Of a DNA stretch of 64,000 nucleotides, positions 34,762-42,470 are shown in pieces (the stretch's first letter is position 1; each line of letters starts with the position of its first letter). The DNA is from Halieaceae bacterium UBA5044 (GTDB taxonomy: Bacteria; Pseudomonadota; Gammaproteobacteria; Pseudomonadales; Halieaceae), in NCBI GenBank assembly GCA_002416125.1, contig DIBU01000016.1, forward strand, positions 33,186 through 97,185, in the 5' to 3' direction. Below the pieces are notes generated by a model, which had not been told where the DNA came from, searched no databases, and was given only the letters and a program-made list of their open reading frames with translations. The position numbers and the translations under genes were made by a program.

Positions 34762-36123
34762 ATGCACAACGACGCTCTCAATCTGAAAGACCTCGACCGT
34801 TCGCACCACTTCCACCCGTTTACCGATCTGCGTGACTACGCGGCAAGCGGTGGACGCATCGTCAACCGCGCCGAGCACATCTACATTTATGACACCGACG
34901 GCAACAAGCTGCTGGATGGCATGTCCGGCCTCTGGTGCTGCAACCTGGGCTACAGCCAGCACCAGATTGTGGAGGCCATCTACCGGCAGCTGCAGGAGCT
35001 GCCCTTCTACAACAACTTTTTCCGCTGCTCCAACCAGCCCGCCGTTGAACTGGCCAGAGCCCTGGTCGAGATCACACCGGAGCGCTTCAACCACGTCTTT
35101 TTCACCAACTCCGGCTCGGAGGCCAACGACACCAACATCCGCCTGGTGCACCGCTACTACGACCTGCTCGGCAAACCGAACAAAAAACACTTCATCAGCC
35201 GCAAGAACGCCTACCACGGCTCCACCATCGCCGCCGGCTCCCTGGGCGGGATGAACGCCATGCACCAGCAGGTCTGGGGCCTGAACTACGTCCATCACAT
35301 CAACCAGCCGCACTGGTTCACCGAGGGCGGCGACCTGTCGCCGGACGAGTTCGGCATCAAGGTGGCGCGCGAGCTGGAAGCGAAAATCGACGAACTCGGT
35401 GAAGAGAATGTCGCAGCCTTCATTGCCGAACCGGTGCAGGGCGCCGGGGGCGTGATTGTGCCGCCTGATACCTACTGGCCCGAAATCCAGCGCATCTGCG
35501 ACGAGCGCGACATTCTGCTGATCGCCGACGAAGTGATCTGTGGCTTTGGCCGCACCGGGCAATGGTTCGGCAGCGACACCTACGGCATTCGACCGCATCT
35601 GATGACCTTCGCCAAGGCCATCACCAATGGCTATATCCCGCTGGGCGGCGTCATGATCAGCGACCAGATTGCCGATGTGCTGCTGGCGCATGGTGGCGAA
35701 TTCACCCATGGGCTTACCTACTCCGGCCACCCGGCATCCTGCGCCGCGGGCATTGCCACCCTGCGTACACTGCGTGAAACCAACATCATCCAGACGGCAG
35801 CGGTACAGATCGCCCCGCACTTCCAGAGCCAGCTACAGACCCTGCAGAGTCATCCCATCGTCGGCCAGGTGCGAGGCCGGGGCATGTTCGCCGCTGTGGA
35901 ACTGGTGCGCGACAAACACTCCCGGGAACGCCTGGCACCCGACAGCCAAGCTGCCGTGTACTGCCGCGACCGGGCCAACAGCAACGGCCTCATGGTGCGC
36001 CAGACAGGCGACGCCATGATCATGGCGCCGCCACTGGTCAGTCAGCGGGCGGAGATCGACACGCTGGTGGAAAAGCTGCTGCAGGCACTGGACGAAACCG
36101 CAGCGCACTACGGCGTGAAGTAG
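34762..36123 (+). CDS. Class III aminotransferase, polyamine:pyruvate type (SpuC-like)
   Basis: This 453 aa PLP enzyme removes an amino group from a terminal amine. The N-terminal motif DLDRSHHFHPFTDL is characteristic of putrescine/spermidine:pyruvate aminotransferases. The cofactor regions are FFTNSGSEANDTNIRLVH, ADEVICGFGRTG and FAKAITNGYIPLGG with the PLP-binding Lys. The C-terminal arm GRGMFAAVELVRD closes the substrate pocket. The ATG at 34762 has AGGA upstream. It is divergent from a PuuA-like ligase. Together they could run the transamination and glutamylation routes of putrescine breakdown. Confidence 0.85.
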   Translation: MHNDALNLKDLDRSHHFHPFTDLRDYAASGGRIVNRAEHIYIYDTDGNKLLDGMSGLWCCNLGYSQHQIVEAIYRQLQELPFYNNFFRCSNQPAVELARALVEITPERFNHVFFTNSGSEANDTNIRLVHRYYDLLGKPNKKHFISRKNAYHGSTIAAGSLGGMNAMHQQVWGLNYVHHINQPHWFTEGGDLSPDEFGIKVARELEAKIDELGEENVAAFIAEPVQGAGGVIVPPDTYWPEIQRICDERDILLIADEVICGFGRTGQWFGSDTYGIRPHLMTFAKAITNGYIPLGGVMISDQIADVLLAHGGEFTHGLTYSGHPASCAAGIATLRTLRETNIIQTAAVQIAPHFQSQLQTLQSHPIVGQVRGRGMFAAVELVRDKHSRERLAPDSQAAVYCRDRANSNGLMVRQTGDAMIMAPPLVSQRAEIDTLVEKLLQALDETAAHYGVK

Positions 36124-36157
36124 GCGCAGGCCCCAAGGGCACCGCCTGTCGCGCGGG

Positions 36158-36181
36158 CGGGACCCAGACGAACCGGTCCCG
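36158..36181. terminator. Hairpin downstream of the aminotransferase
   Basis: CGGGACC (36158-36164) and GGTCCCG (36175-36181) form a seven-base GC-rich stem with a ten-base loop, 35 bases after the aminotransferase stop. No T-tract follows, so it could be a rho-dependent pause site, a processing stem or a protein site. Confidence 0.3.
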
Positions 36182-36290
36182 GGCGGCAGATGTCCGCGGC
36201 AGGCCTAACTATTCAGCCTGCCCCGTGGTGACCCCCGCCGGCACGCCGCTTAGACTGCGGCGTAACGACAATAAACCCGGGGAGGGCAAC

Positions 36291-36875
36291 ATGAGCACAG
36301 AACGCCAGAAACTGAACAAGACCACCATGGGCATCAAGGAAGGGCTCCCACTGGAAGCCACAGGCACCGATATCGAGGGCCTGCGCCGGAATATTCAACA
36401 GCTCATGGATCTGGAAGCCATCAAGCAGCTCAAGCACGCCTACTTCCGCTGCATCGACACCGCGAACCTGGAAGAACTGGCACCGCTGTTCCACAAAGAT
36501 GTTGAGGTGCACTTCAAGGGCGGCACCTACGAGTGGAAGGTGAACGGCCGCGATGATTACCTGGCCAACATCGGCGGCGCCTTCAATGCGGGCACCATCG
36601 GACACCACAACGGCCACCAGCCTGAAATCCAGATTCTCAGCGCCAGCGAAGCGACCGGCATCTGGTATCTTGCAGACCACATGTGGCAGCTGGAATACAA
36701 GTCATTGACCACCGGCACCGCACTGTATTGGGATCGCTACGTCAAGGAGGACGGCCGCTGGCTGATCCGCGAGACCCGCTACGAGCGTCTCTACGAAATC
36801 AACGAACCGCTGGCTGCCGCTCCCAGCCTGAGTTCCCACTACCTGGGCGTGCACGGCAGCAAGCCGAGCCACTGA
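36291..36875 (+). CDS. SnoaL-like / NTF2-fold protein, dehydratase-like
   Basis: This 194 aa protein has the SnoaL-like fold. The N-terminal helical part contains DLEAIKQLKHAYFRCIDTAN, the pattern of bile-acid dehydratase BaiE and scytalone-dehydratase-like proteins, with a conserved Tyr and Asp. The segment GHHNGHQPEIQIL gives two His residues in the pocket, and GTALYWDRYVKEDGRWLIRETRY completes the sheet. The ATG at 36291 follows GGGAGGG. BaiE-like enzymes dehydrate hydroxysteroids, and a Rieske oxygenase, esterases and CoA enzymes in this window could fit steroid use. The link is inference only. Confidence 0.75.
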   Translation: MSTERQKLNKTTMGIKEGLPLEATGTDIEGLRRNIQQLMDLEAIKQLKHAYFRCIDTANLEELAPLFHKDVEVHFKGGTYEWKVNGRDDYLANIGGAFNAGTIGHHNGHQPEIQILSASEATGIWYLADHMWQLEYKSLTTGTALYWDRYVKEDGRWLIRETRYERLYEINEPLAAAPSLSSHYLGVHGSKPSH

Positions 36876-36939
36876 CAGCAGGCTGATCCGGCGGCCGGGG
36901 AGCAGCGTAACAAGGCACCCATCACGTGGGACCACCCGC

Positions 36940-37491
36940 ATGAGTAACCCCGTCGCCGACAGTCCGACAGCACCGTTACCCTTCGCCCGCCAGCTCACCG
37001 AGAAGGCGTGGTTCAATGCCCTATGGTTTCAGACCACCTGGTTTTGTGCGGTGCTCGGCCAGGATACCCTGCTGGCCGTCACCCTGGGGTTGATCGGACT
37101 GCATTTTGCCCTGGTGCCACTGCGAGGCCGCGAGCTCCGCCAGCTCTTTCTGCTGGGCGGCATTGGCATGGCGGTGGATGCCAGCCTCAGCGCACTGGGT
37201 GTGTTCCGCTTCACTGACGGTGTCCTCCTGCCCCTCTGGCTTTGTGGGCTGTGGCTGGCATTCGCCACTACGCTGGGTCGCAGCCTCGTGTTCTTCGCCA
37301 GCCGTCCATGGCTGACAGCCGCGGCCGGCGCACTCGTGCTTCCGTTCAATTACTATGCGGGCAGCCAGCTCGGGGCCGTGGAATTCGGCTGGCCGCTGTG
37401 GCAGAGCCTGCTCATGATGAGCGCCATCTGGTCGCTTACCCTGCCCGCGCTATACTACCTGCAGCAACGTCTCTTTCAGGCCAAGGAGTAA
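36940..37491 (+). CDS. DUF2878 family membrane protein
   Basis: This 183 aa inner-membrane protein has about five to six predicted helices. It matches DUF2878 through the N-terminal FNALWFQTTWFCAVLGQD and the motif GIGMAVDASLSALGVFRF. No enzymatic residues are recognised. In several gammaproteobacteria DUF2878 genes sit beside chalcone-isomerase-like and DUF3833 genes, and the same start of that arrangement occurs here. The next gene begins seven bases after its stop. Confidence 0.82.
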   Translation: MSNPVADSPTAPLPFARQLTEKAWFNALWFQTTWFCAVLGQDTLLAVTLGLIGLHFALVPLRGRELRQLFLLGGIGMAVDASLSALGVFRFTDGVLLPLWLCGLWLAFATTLGRSLVFFASRPWLTAAAGALVLPFNYYAGSQLGAVEFGWPLWQSLLMMSAIWSLTLPALYYLQQRLFQAKE

Positions 37492-37498
37492 CAGACCC

Positions 37499-38020
37499 AT
37501 GAAACGCCTGTGCACGAGCCTTCTCTTCAGCCTTGCCTGCGCCCTCGCTCTACCGGCTGCGGTGTCTGCCAGCGACACTCCGCAACCCGGCAATCTGCAG
37601 CTGGTGGGCGAAGCGCGCCTCAACGTCATGTTCTGGTCGGTCTACGACTCCAGGCTGTACACCGCCAATGGCCGCTACGAGCCCGACCAGCGGCCATTGC
37701 GCCTGGAGATCCAGTATCTGCGCGACTTCGAGGCCAGGGCCCTGGTACAGCGTACCGGCGAAGAGTGGGATCACCTGCAACTGTCACATGAGCGCCGCGA
37801 GCAGTGGCTGCAACAGCTCGCCACACTGTGGCCGGATGTGGGCAAGAACGATGTGATAGCGCTGGAAATCGATGTCGATAACCGCAGCACGTTCTTTTTC
37901 AACAACGAAAAACTGGGCGTCATTGACGATGCTGACTTCGGGGAGCACTTCGTTGCCATCTGGCTCTCGCCCGATACCAGTCGCCCGGCCCTGCGCGAGG
38001 CCCTGATCGGCAGCCTTTAG
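37499..38020 (+). CDS. Chalcone isomerase-like exported protein
   Basis: This 173 aa protein has a signal peptide ending near AVSASD and a chalcone-isomerase-like domain. The core includes LVGEARLNVMFWSVYDSRLY and LRLEIQYLRDFEARALV, then a helix-rich part and the final FGEHFVAIWLSPDTSRPALREALIG. Bacterial members of this group lack the plant active-site set and are thought to bind lipids in the periplasm. It is cotranscribed with the DUF2878 gene and converges on waaA with four shared bases. Function is unknown. Confidence 0.82.
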   Translation: MKRLCTSLLFSLACALALPAAVSASDTPQPGNLQLVGEARLNVMFWSVYDSRLYTANGRYEPDQRPLRLEIQYLRDFEARALVQRTGEEWDHLQLSHERREQWLQQLATLWPDVGKNDVIALEIDVDNRSTFFFNNEKLGVIDDADFGEHFVAIWLSPDTSRPALREALIGSL

Positions 38021-39306
38021 GGTGGGCTCGCACCCAGTACCGGCAGGCGTTGTGCCAGCCCCTGCAACACAGCCTCCAGCGGCCCACGGTTGGCTTCAAT
38101 GAGGGCCAGGGCACAAGCGCCCGTCCGCCGCCGCAGGTCGCTGTCGGCCAGCAGGGCCTGCACGGCGCTGGCCAGGCTGTTGGCGCCTGTCACTGGCACC
38201 AGGCCACCGGCCTCATCCAGCGCGGCGTAGATCGCTTCGAAGTTGAATACGTGGGGGCCTGCCAGCACCGGAAGGCCCCAGGCCGACGGTTCAAGCGGGT
38301 TGTGCCCACCGCGCTGAATCAGCGACCCTGCCACAAAGGCAATATCCGCCGCGCCATAAAGCAGCAGCAACTCACCCATCGTGTCACCCAGATACACCTG
38401 GGTGCCGGGCGCCAGCGCGTCATCTCCGCCTGCGGAGCGCCGGACCAGCGCAAAGCCACCGGCCTGTATCCGCTGGGCAACAGCCTCGAAACGTTCCGGG
38501 TGACGCGGCACCAGCATGAGCAGGGCCTCGGGCCAGCGCTCCAGTACCCGCCGGTGCGCGGCGAGAATCTGCTCGTCCTCCCCGTCGTGGGTACTGGCCG
38601 CTATCCACACCGGACGGGATTCGCCCAGCTGACGACGCAAGCGCTCCGCCGACGCGCGCGATACACTGTCGACCACCACATCGAACTTGATACTGCCGGT
38701 CACCGACACCCGCTCGCCGGAAGCGCCGATTTCCCGAAAACGCCGCGCATCGTCCGCACCCTGCGCGGCGATCCAGGCAAGCTGCGCTACCATGGGGTGG
38801 ACCAGTCCGGCGATACGCCGGTAACCGCGGGCCGAGCGCTCCGACAGTCTGGCATTCACCAGCGCCACGGGAATTCCGCGCTCCTCTGTCAGGGCCACCA
38901 TGTTCGGCCACAGCTCGGTTTCCATGATGATCAGGGCGGCTGGGCGCGCCCTGTCCAGGAAGCGTGACACCGCGCCCGGCGTGTCATACGGGGAAAACGC
39001 ATACCGTATGCGGTCACCGAACAGGGCGCGGGCCCGCGCCGAGCCGGTGGCTGTCATGGCGGTCATGAGGATGCGGCAACCGGGGTGGCGCCGCAGCAGG
39101 GCATCCACCAGGGGCGCGGCGGCGATGGTCTCGCCCACGGACACCGCGTGTACCCAGATGACGGGGCCGGAGGACGGGGCCACCCAACCGAGACGCTCAC
39201 GCCAGTTGCCGCGCAGGGTGGCATTACCCCGGCTTGCCCACCACAGCTGCAGCAACACGAGGGGCAGTGCAAGGCGAAACACAAAAGAGTACAGCGCGCG
39301 CAGCAT
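38017..39306 (-). CDS. waaA: 3-deoxy-D-manno-octulosonic acid transferase WaaA (KdtA)
   Basis: WaaA adds Kdo sugars from CMP-Kdo to lipid A precursor at the inner membrane. The protein is 429 aa with an N-terminal membrane anchor (LYSFVFRLALPLVLL). The acceptor-side motif VHAVSVGETIAA has the catalytic Glu, and ETELWPNMV and VNARLSERS follow. The C-terminal domain binds the nucleotide with FVAGSLIQRGGHNPLEP. The ATG at 39306 is chosen because it places the anchor at the N-terminus; an upstream in-frame extension would run into the lpxL-like gene. It begins the LPS block. Confidence 0.94.
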   Translation of the reverse strand: MLRALYSFVFRLALPLVLLQLWWASRGNATLRGNWRERLGWVAPSSGPVIWVHAVSVGETIAAAPLVDALLRRHPGCRILMTAMTATGSARARALFGDRIRYAFSPYDTPGAVSRFLDRARPAALIIMETELWPNMVALTEERGIPVALVNARLSERSARGYRRIAGLVHPMVAQLAWIAAQGADDARRFREIGASGERVSVTGSIKFDVVVDSVSRASAERLRRQLGESRPVWIAASTHDGEDEQILAAHRRVLERWPEALLMLVPRHPERFEAVAQRIQAGGFALVRRSAGGDDALAPGTQVYLGDTMGELLLLYGAADIAFVAGSLIQRGGHNPLEPSAWGLPVLAGPHVFNFEAIYAALDEAGGLVPVTGANSLASAVQALLADSDLRRRTGACALALIEANRGPLEAVLQGLAQRLPVLGASPP

Positions 39307-39420
39307 GGCGATTCCGGAACACAGGACAGCCCGCATTCTACCCAATGCCCGCGCCCGCTGCCGCAGAACTATTCCCGCCTGACCCTGCAGGGCTGTTAAA
39401 CTTCGGGCTCCGCTCGATGA

Positions 39421-40389
39421 ATGAGAGTGTGCCACCCGGTGAGCACCCCACGGCAACGCATCCGCGACACGCGCTACGGCAGTTACCTGCACCCCCGCTG
39501 GTGGCCGACCTGGTTGTTGATCGGGCTGATGTGGCTGCTGTCACGGCTGCCGCTGCGGGCGCAGTGGTGGCTCGGCAAAGGCGTGGGAGAACTGGCCTAC
39601 CGGGCCCTCCCGCGCCGCAGGCACATCGCCGAAGTCAACATTCGCCTGTGCTTTCCGGAACTGAGTGCGGAAGAGCAGGCGAGCCTGGTACGGCGTGCCT
39701 TTCATTCCAATGGCATCGGCATTCTGGAGATCGGCCTCGCCTGGTTTCGTGACCCGGCCGCGTTCCTGCCGCAGACACGGGTGCACGGCCTGGAGCACGT
39801 TGAACGGGCGCTGGCTCAGGGCAAAGGCATTCTGGCACTCGGTGGGCATTACAGTTCGCTGGATCTGTGCGGCACCCTGGTGACCGAATTTGTCGAAGCA
39901 GACGTCATGCAGCGCGACCACAACAATGCCCTGCTCAATGCCGTGATGACCCGCGCCCGTGAGCGCCGCTACGGGGTGGCGCTATCGGCCAAGGACCTGC
40001 GTGGCCTGTTGCGGCAGCTGCGGGCAAACCGCACGATATGGTACGCAACCGACCAGGATTATGGCCGCAAGGGCATCGTGTTCGCACCTTTCTTTGGCGT
40101 CGAAACCGCTTCCATTACGGCGACCTCTCGCATTGCGGAGCGCAGCGGCTGCGCGGTCATGCCCTTCAGCCACTTTCGCCGCAGCGACGGTGTGCCGGGC
40201 TACGACATCTACTTCCACCCACCGCTGGAGCACTTTCCCTCCGGTGACGACGAGGCCGATGCAAGGCTGGTCAACGCCACCATCGAACGCGAGGTGCGCC
40301 GCCATCCGGAGCAGTACCTGTGGATGCACAGACGCTTCAAGACCCGCCCCAGCCCCCGGGATGCCGACCCCTACCGCAGGGAGCGTTAG
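39421..40389 (+). CDS. LpxL/LpxM-type lipid A acyltransferase
   Basis: This 322 aa inner-membrane enzyme is predicted to transfer an acyl chain to Kdo-lipid A. The hydrophobic N-terminal segment (WWPTWLLIGLMWLL) is followed by the catalytic HX4D box within GGHYSSLDLCG. Other motifs are ATDQDYGRKGIVFAPFFG and the C-terminal YLWMHRRFKTRP, all as in LpxL. The start is either the ATG at 421 bases into this kilobase (39421) or the GTG at 39439. A second homologue follows, and the pair probably add the two secondary acyl chains. Which chain each adds is not determinable. Confidence 0.88.
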   Translation: MRVCHPVSTPRQRIRDTRYGSYLHPRWWPTWLLIGLMWLLSRLPLRAQWWLGKGVGELAYRALPRRRHIAEVNIRLCFPELSAEEQASLVRRAFHSNGIGILEIGLAWFRDPAAFLPQTRVHGLEHVERALAQGKGILALGGHYSSLDLCGTLVTEFVEADVMQRDHNNALLNAVMTRARERRYGVALSAKDLRGLLRQLRANRTIWYATDQDYGRKGIVFAPFFGVETASITATSRIAERSGCAVMPFSHFRRSDGVPGYDIYFHPPLEHFPSGDDEADARLVNATIEREVRRHPEQYLWMHRRFKTRPSPRDADPYRRER

Positions 40390-40449
40390 CGTGACGCGCT
40401 CGACGGTGATAGCTTTGCAACCTGTTGGCACTGTTTGAGCATACGCTTT

Positions 40450-41349
40450 ATGGCATTGACCCGCGCAACCCTGCTGATCGCACTGATTCGTCTGCTCGCC
40501 CGGCTGAGCCTGGCCAGCGCGCAGCGGCTCGGTGCCCTGCTGGGCGGCCTCGTAAGCCGCTTGCCCAACCGTTCCAGCCGGGTGACGCAGATCAATCTTG
40601 CCATCGCCTACCCCGAGCTCGGCGAGCGCGAGCGCAAGGCCCTGGCGCGGCAGAGCCTCGAGCATACTGGCCGGGTGGCGCTGGAAATTCCGCTGATCTG
40701 GGAGTGGCCGGTGGAGCGCTGCCTGGAACTGGTGCAGGAGATCGAAGGGGAGGAACTGCTCACCGAGGCGAGGGCCGGCGGCAAGGGCCTGCTGCTGCTT
40801 GCCCCACATCTCGGGAACTGGGAGCTCTGTGGGCTGTACTTTTCTTCCCGCTACCGGATGGCTGCACTCTACAGTCCGCCGTCGCTACCCGGCTTCGAAG
40901 ACTACATGACCGCGTGCCGGGGCCGCTTCGGCGGAGAGTATGTTCCTGGAGATCGCCGCGGACTCGCGCGACTGATCGGGCTGCTGCGCGAAGGCGAGGT
41001 TTCGGGCATCCTGCCCGACCAGAGCCCCCGTTCCGCCGGTAGCGCCTATGCCCCGTTTTTCGGCATGGAGGTGCGCACCATGACACTGGTGAGCAAACTG
41101 CTGCAAAAATCCGGCGCGGTGCCCCTGATGACCTGGTGCCAGCGCCTGCCGAACAGCCGTGGCTTTCGCCTGATCGTGCGGCGTTGTGAGGAGGGCATGG
41201 CAGACCCGGATCCCGTGGTGGCAACGAGCGCACTCAATCGCTCGGTGGAAGCCTGTGTGCGCGAGGCGCCCGAACAGTACCAGTGGGAATACAAACGCTT
41301 TCGTCATCGCCCGCCCGGCCAGCCGGACCCCTACCGCAAGGCGCCCTAA
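40450..41349 (+). CDS. Second LpxL/HtrB-like acyltransferase
   Basis: This 299 aa homologue of the preceding acyltransferase has the acceptor box HLGNWE, with Glu in place of the Asp of HX4D, a variant common in the family. DQSPRSAGSAYAPFFG and the terminal YQWEYKRFRHRPPGQPDPYRK match the LpxL C-terminal pattern. The ATG at 40450 is preferred to a TTG at 40435, which has a less plausible N-terminus. It lies 60 bases behind the first acyltransferase and 44 bases before the next gene, so the three are likely one operon. Divergence between the two suggests different acyl or position preference. Confidence 0.85.
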   Translation: MALTRATLLIALIRLLARLSLASAQRLGALLGGLVSRLPNRSSRVTQINLAIAYPELGERERKALARQSLEHTGRVALEIPLIWEWPVERCLELVQEIEGEELLTEARAGGKGLLLLAPHLGNWELCGLYFSSRYRMAALYSPPSLPGFEDYMTACRGRFGGEYVPGDRRGLARLIGLLREGEVSGILPDQSPRSAGSAYAPFFGMEVRTMTLVSKLLQKSGAVPLMTWCQRLPNSRGFRLIVRRCEEGMADPDPVVATSALNRSVEACVREAPEQYQWEYKRFRHRPPGQPDPYRKAP

Positions 41350-41393
41350 CGCCGTGTGCTAAACTGGCCAACCCCACCCGACACGACGCCCGC

Positions 41394-42470
41394 ATGCGCC
41401 ACTACCTGTTCTTCGTCAACCAGCCCTACGCCTACTCCATCCTGCGTCCACTGCAGGCCGAAATCCGTCGCCGCGGCGATGAGGCGGCCTGGTTTGTTGC
41501 GGGCTGCAGCACTGCGCCGTTGCAGGCTGACGAACACCTGCTGCGGACACTGGAAGAAGCGCGCGCCTATCCCGCGGTGGCTACCTTTGTACCCGGCGAC
41601 TGGGTGCCGCACTTTCTCCCCGGCATCAAGGTGGAGGTGTTCCATGGTCTGGCGCGCAACAAGCGCGGGCACGCCACGGAGGACGCCAGCGACCATTACA
41701 CCATTCGCGGCTGGTTCGACCTCTATTGCACGCATGCCAGCAACGATACACAGAAATTCTCGGCGCTGGCGGCAGAGCATGGGCACTTCCGCGTTGCCCG
41801 CACCGGCTGGCCAAAACTGGATCCACTGTTCGCCTCGGGCACGCCTGCCGGGCAGCGCCTGCGTGCCAGCGACGAGCCTCCGGTAGTGTTCTACGCCTCC
41901 ACCTTCAGCCGGGCCATCACCTCGGCACCTGCGCTGGAGGGTGTGATCGCCCGGTTGGCAGACTCCGGCAAGTGGCGCTTCATTGTGACCCTGCACCCGA
42001 AAATGGACCCGGAGATCGTCCAGCGCTATCGGGAGATGAGCGGACCCAACCTGCGCTTCGTAGAGAGCAACGCGGATCTGCTGCCGATTCTCCCCGAGGC
42101 TGATGTGATGCTCTGCGACACCTCCTCCATCATGTTCGAGTTCATGTTCCTCGACCGGCCGGTGGTGACCTACCGCAGCCGCATGGCCGGACCCTGGTTG
42201 CTGGATGTACAGGAGGTGGATGCCGTGGAGCCCGCGCTGGCGCAGGCGCTGGAGCGGCCACCCGCGCTGCTGGAGGCGGCCCGGGCACTGTGTACAGAAC
42301 TGCACGCGTTTACCGATGGACATGCCAGCGCCAGGGTACTGGATGCGGTTGATGAGGCGCTCGCTGCCGGACCACCGCCCAAATCCAAACCACTGAACCT
42401 GTGGCGCAAGCTGAAGATGCGCCGCCGACTGCGCAAGGCGCTCGCCGCTACGGCTCAGTCAGTGCCGTAA
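41394..42470 (+). CDS. CDP-glycerol glycerophosphotransferase-like protein
   Basis: This 358 aa protein shows the GT-B-like fold of the CDP-glycerol:polyol glycerophosphotransferase family. Recognisable segments are LPGIKVEVFHGLARNKRG (the HG motif), VARTGWPKLDPLF and, near the C-terminus, DVMLCDTSSIMFEFMFLDRPVVTY with the conserved Asp and Ser residues. In Gram-positives these enzymes build teichoic acid; in Gram-negatives homologues decorate LPS or capsules. The position inside an LPS block favours core or O-antigen modification by a glycerophosphate-like group. Its stop overlaps the 3' end of the opposite WaaL-GT2 gene by 16 bases. Confidence 0.78.
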   Translation: MRHYLFFVNQPYAYSILRPLQAEIRRRGDEAAWFVAGCSTAPLQADEHLLRTLEEARAYPAVATFVPGDWVPHFLPGIKVEVFHGLARNKRGHATEDASDHYTIRGWFDLYCTHASNDTQKFSALAAEHGHFRVARTGWPKLDPLFASGTPAGQRLRASDEPPVVFYASTFSRAITSAPALEGVIARLADSGKWRFIVTLHPKMDPEIVQRYREMSGPNLRFVESNADLLPILPEADVMLCDTSSIMFEFMFLDRPVVTYRSRMAGPWLLDVQEVDAVEPALAQALERPPALLEAARALCTELHAFTDGHASARVLDAVDEALAAGPPPKSKPLNLWRKLKMRRRLRKALAATAQSVP

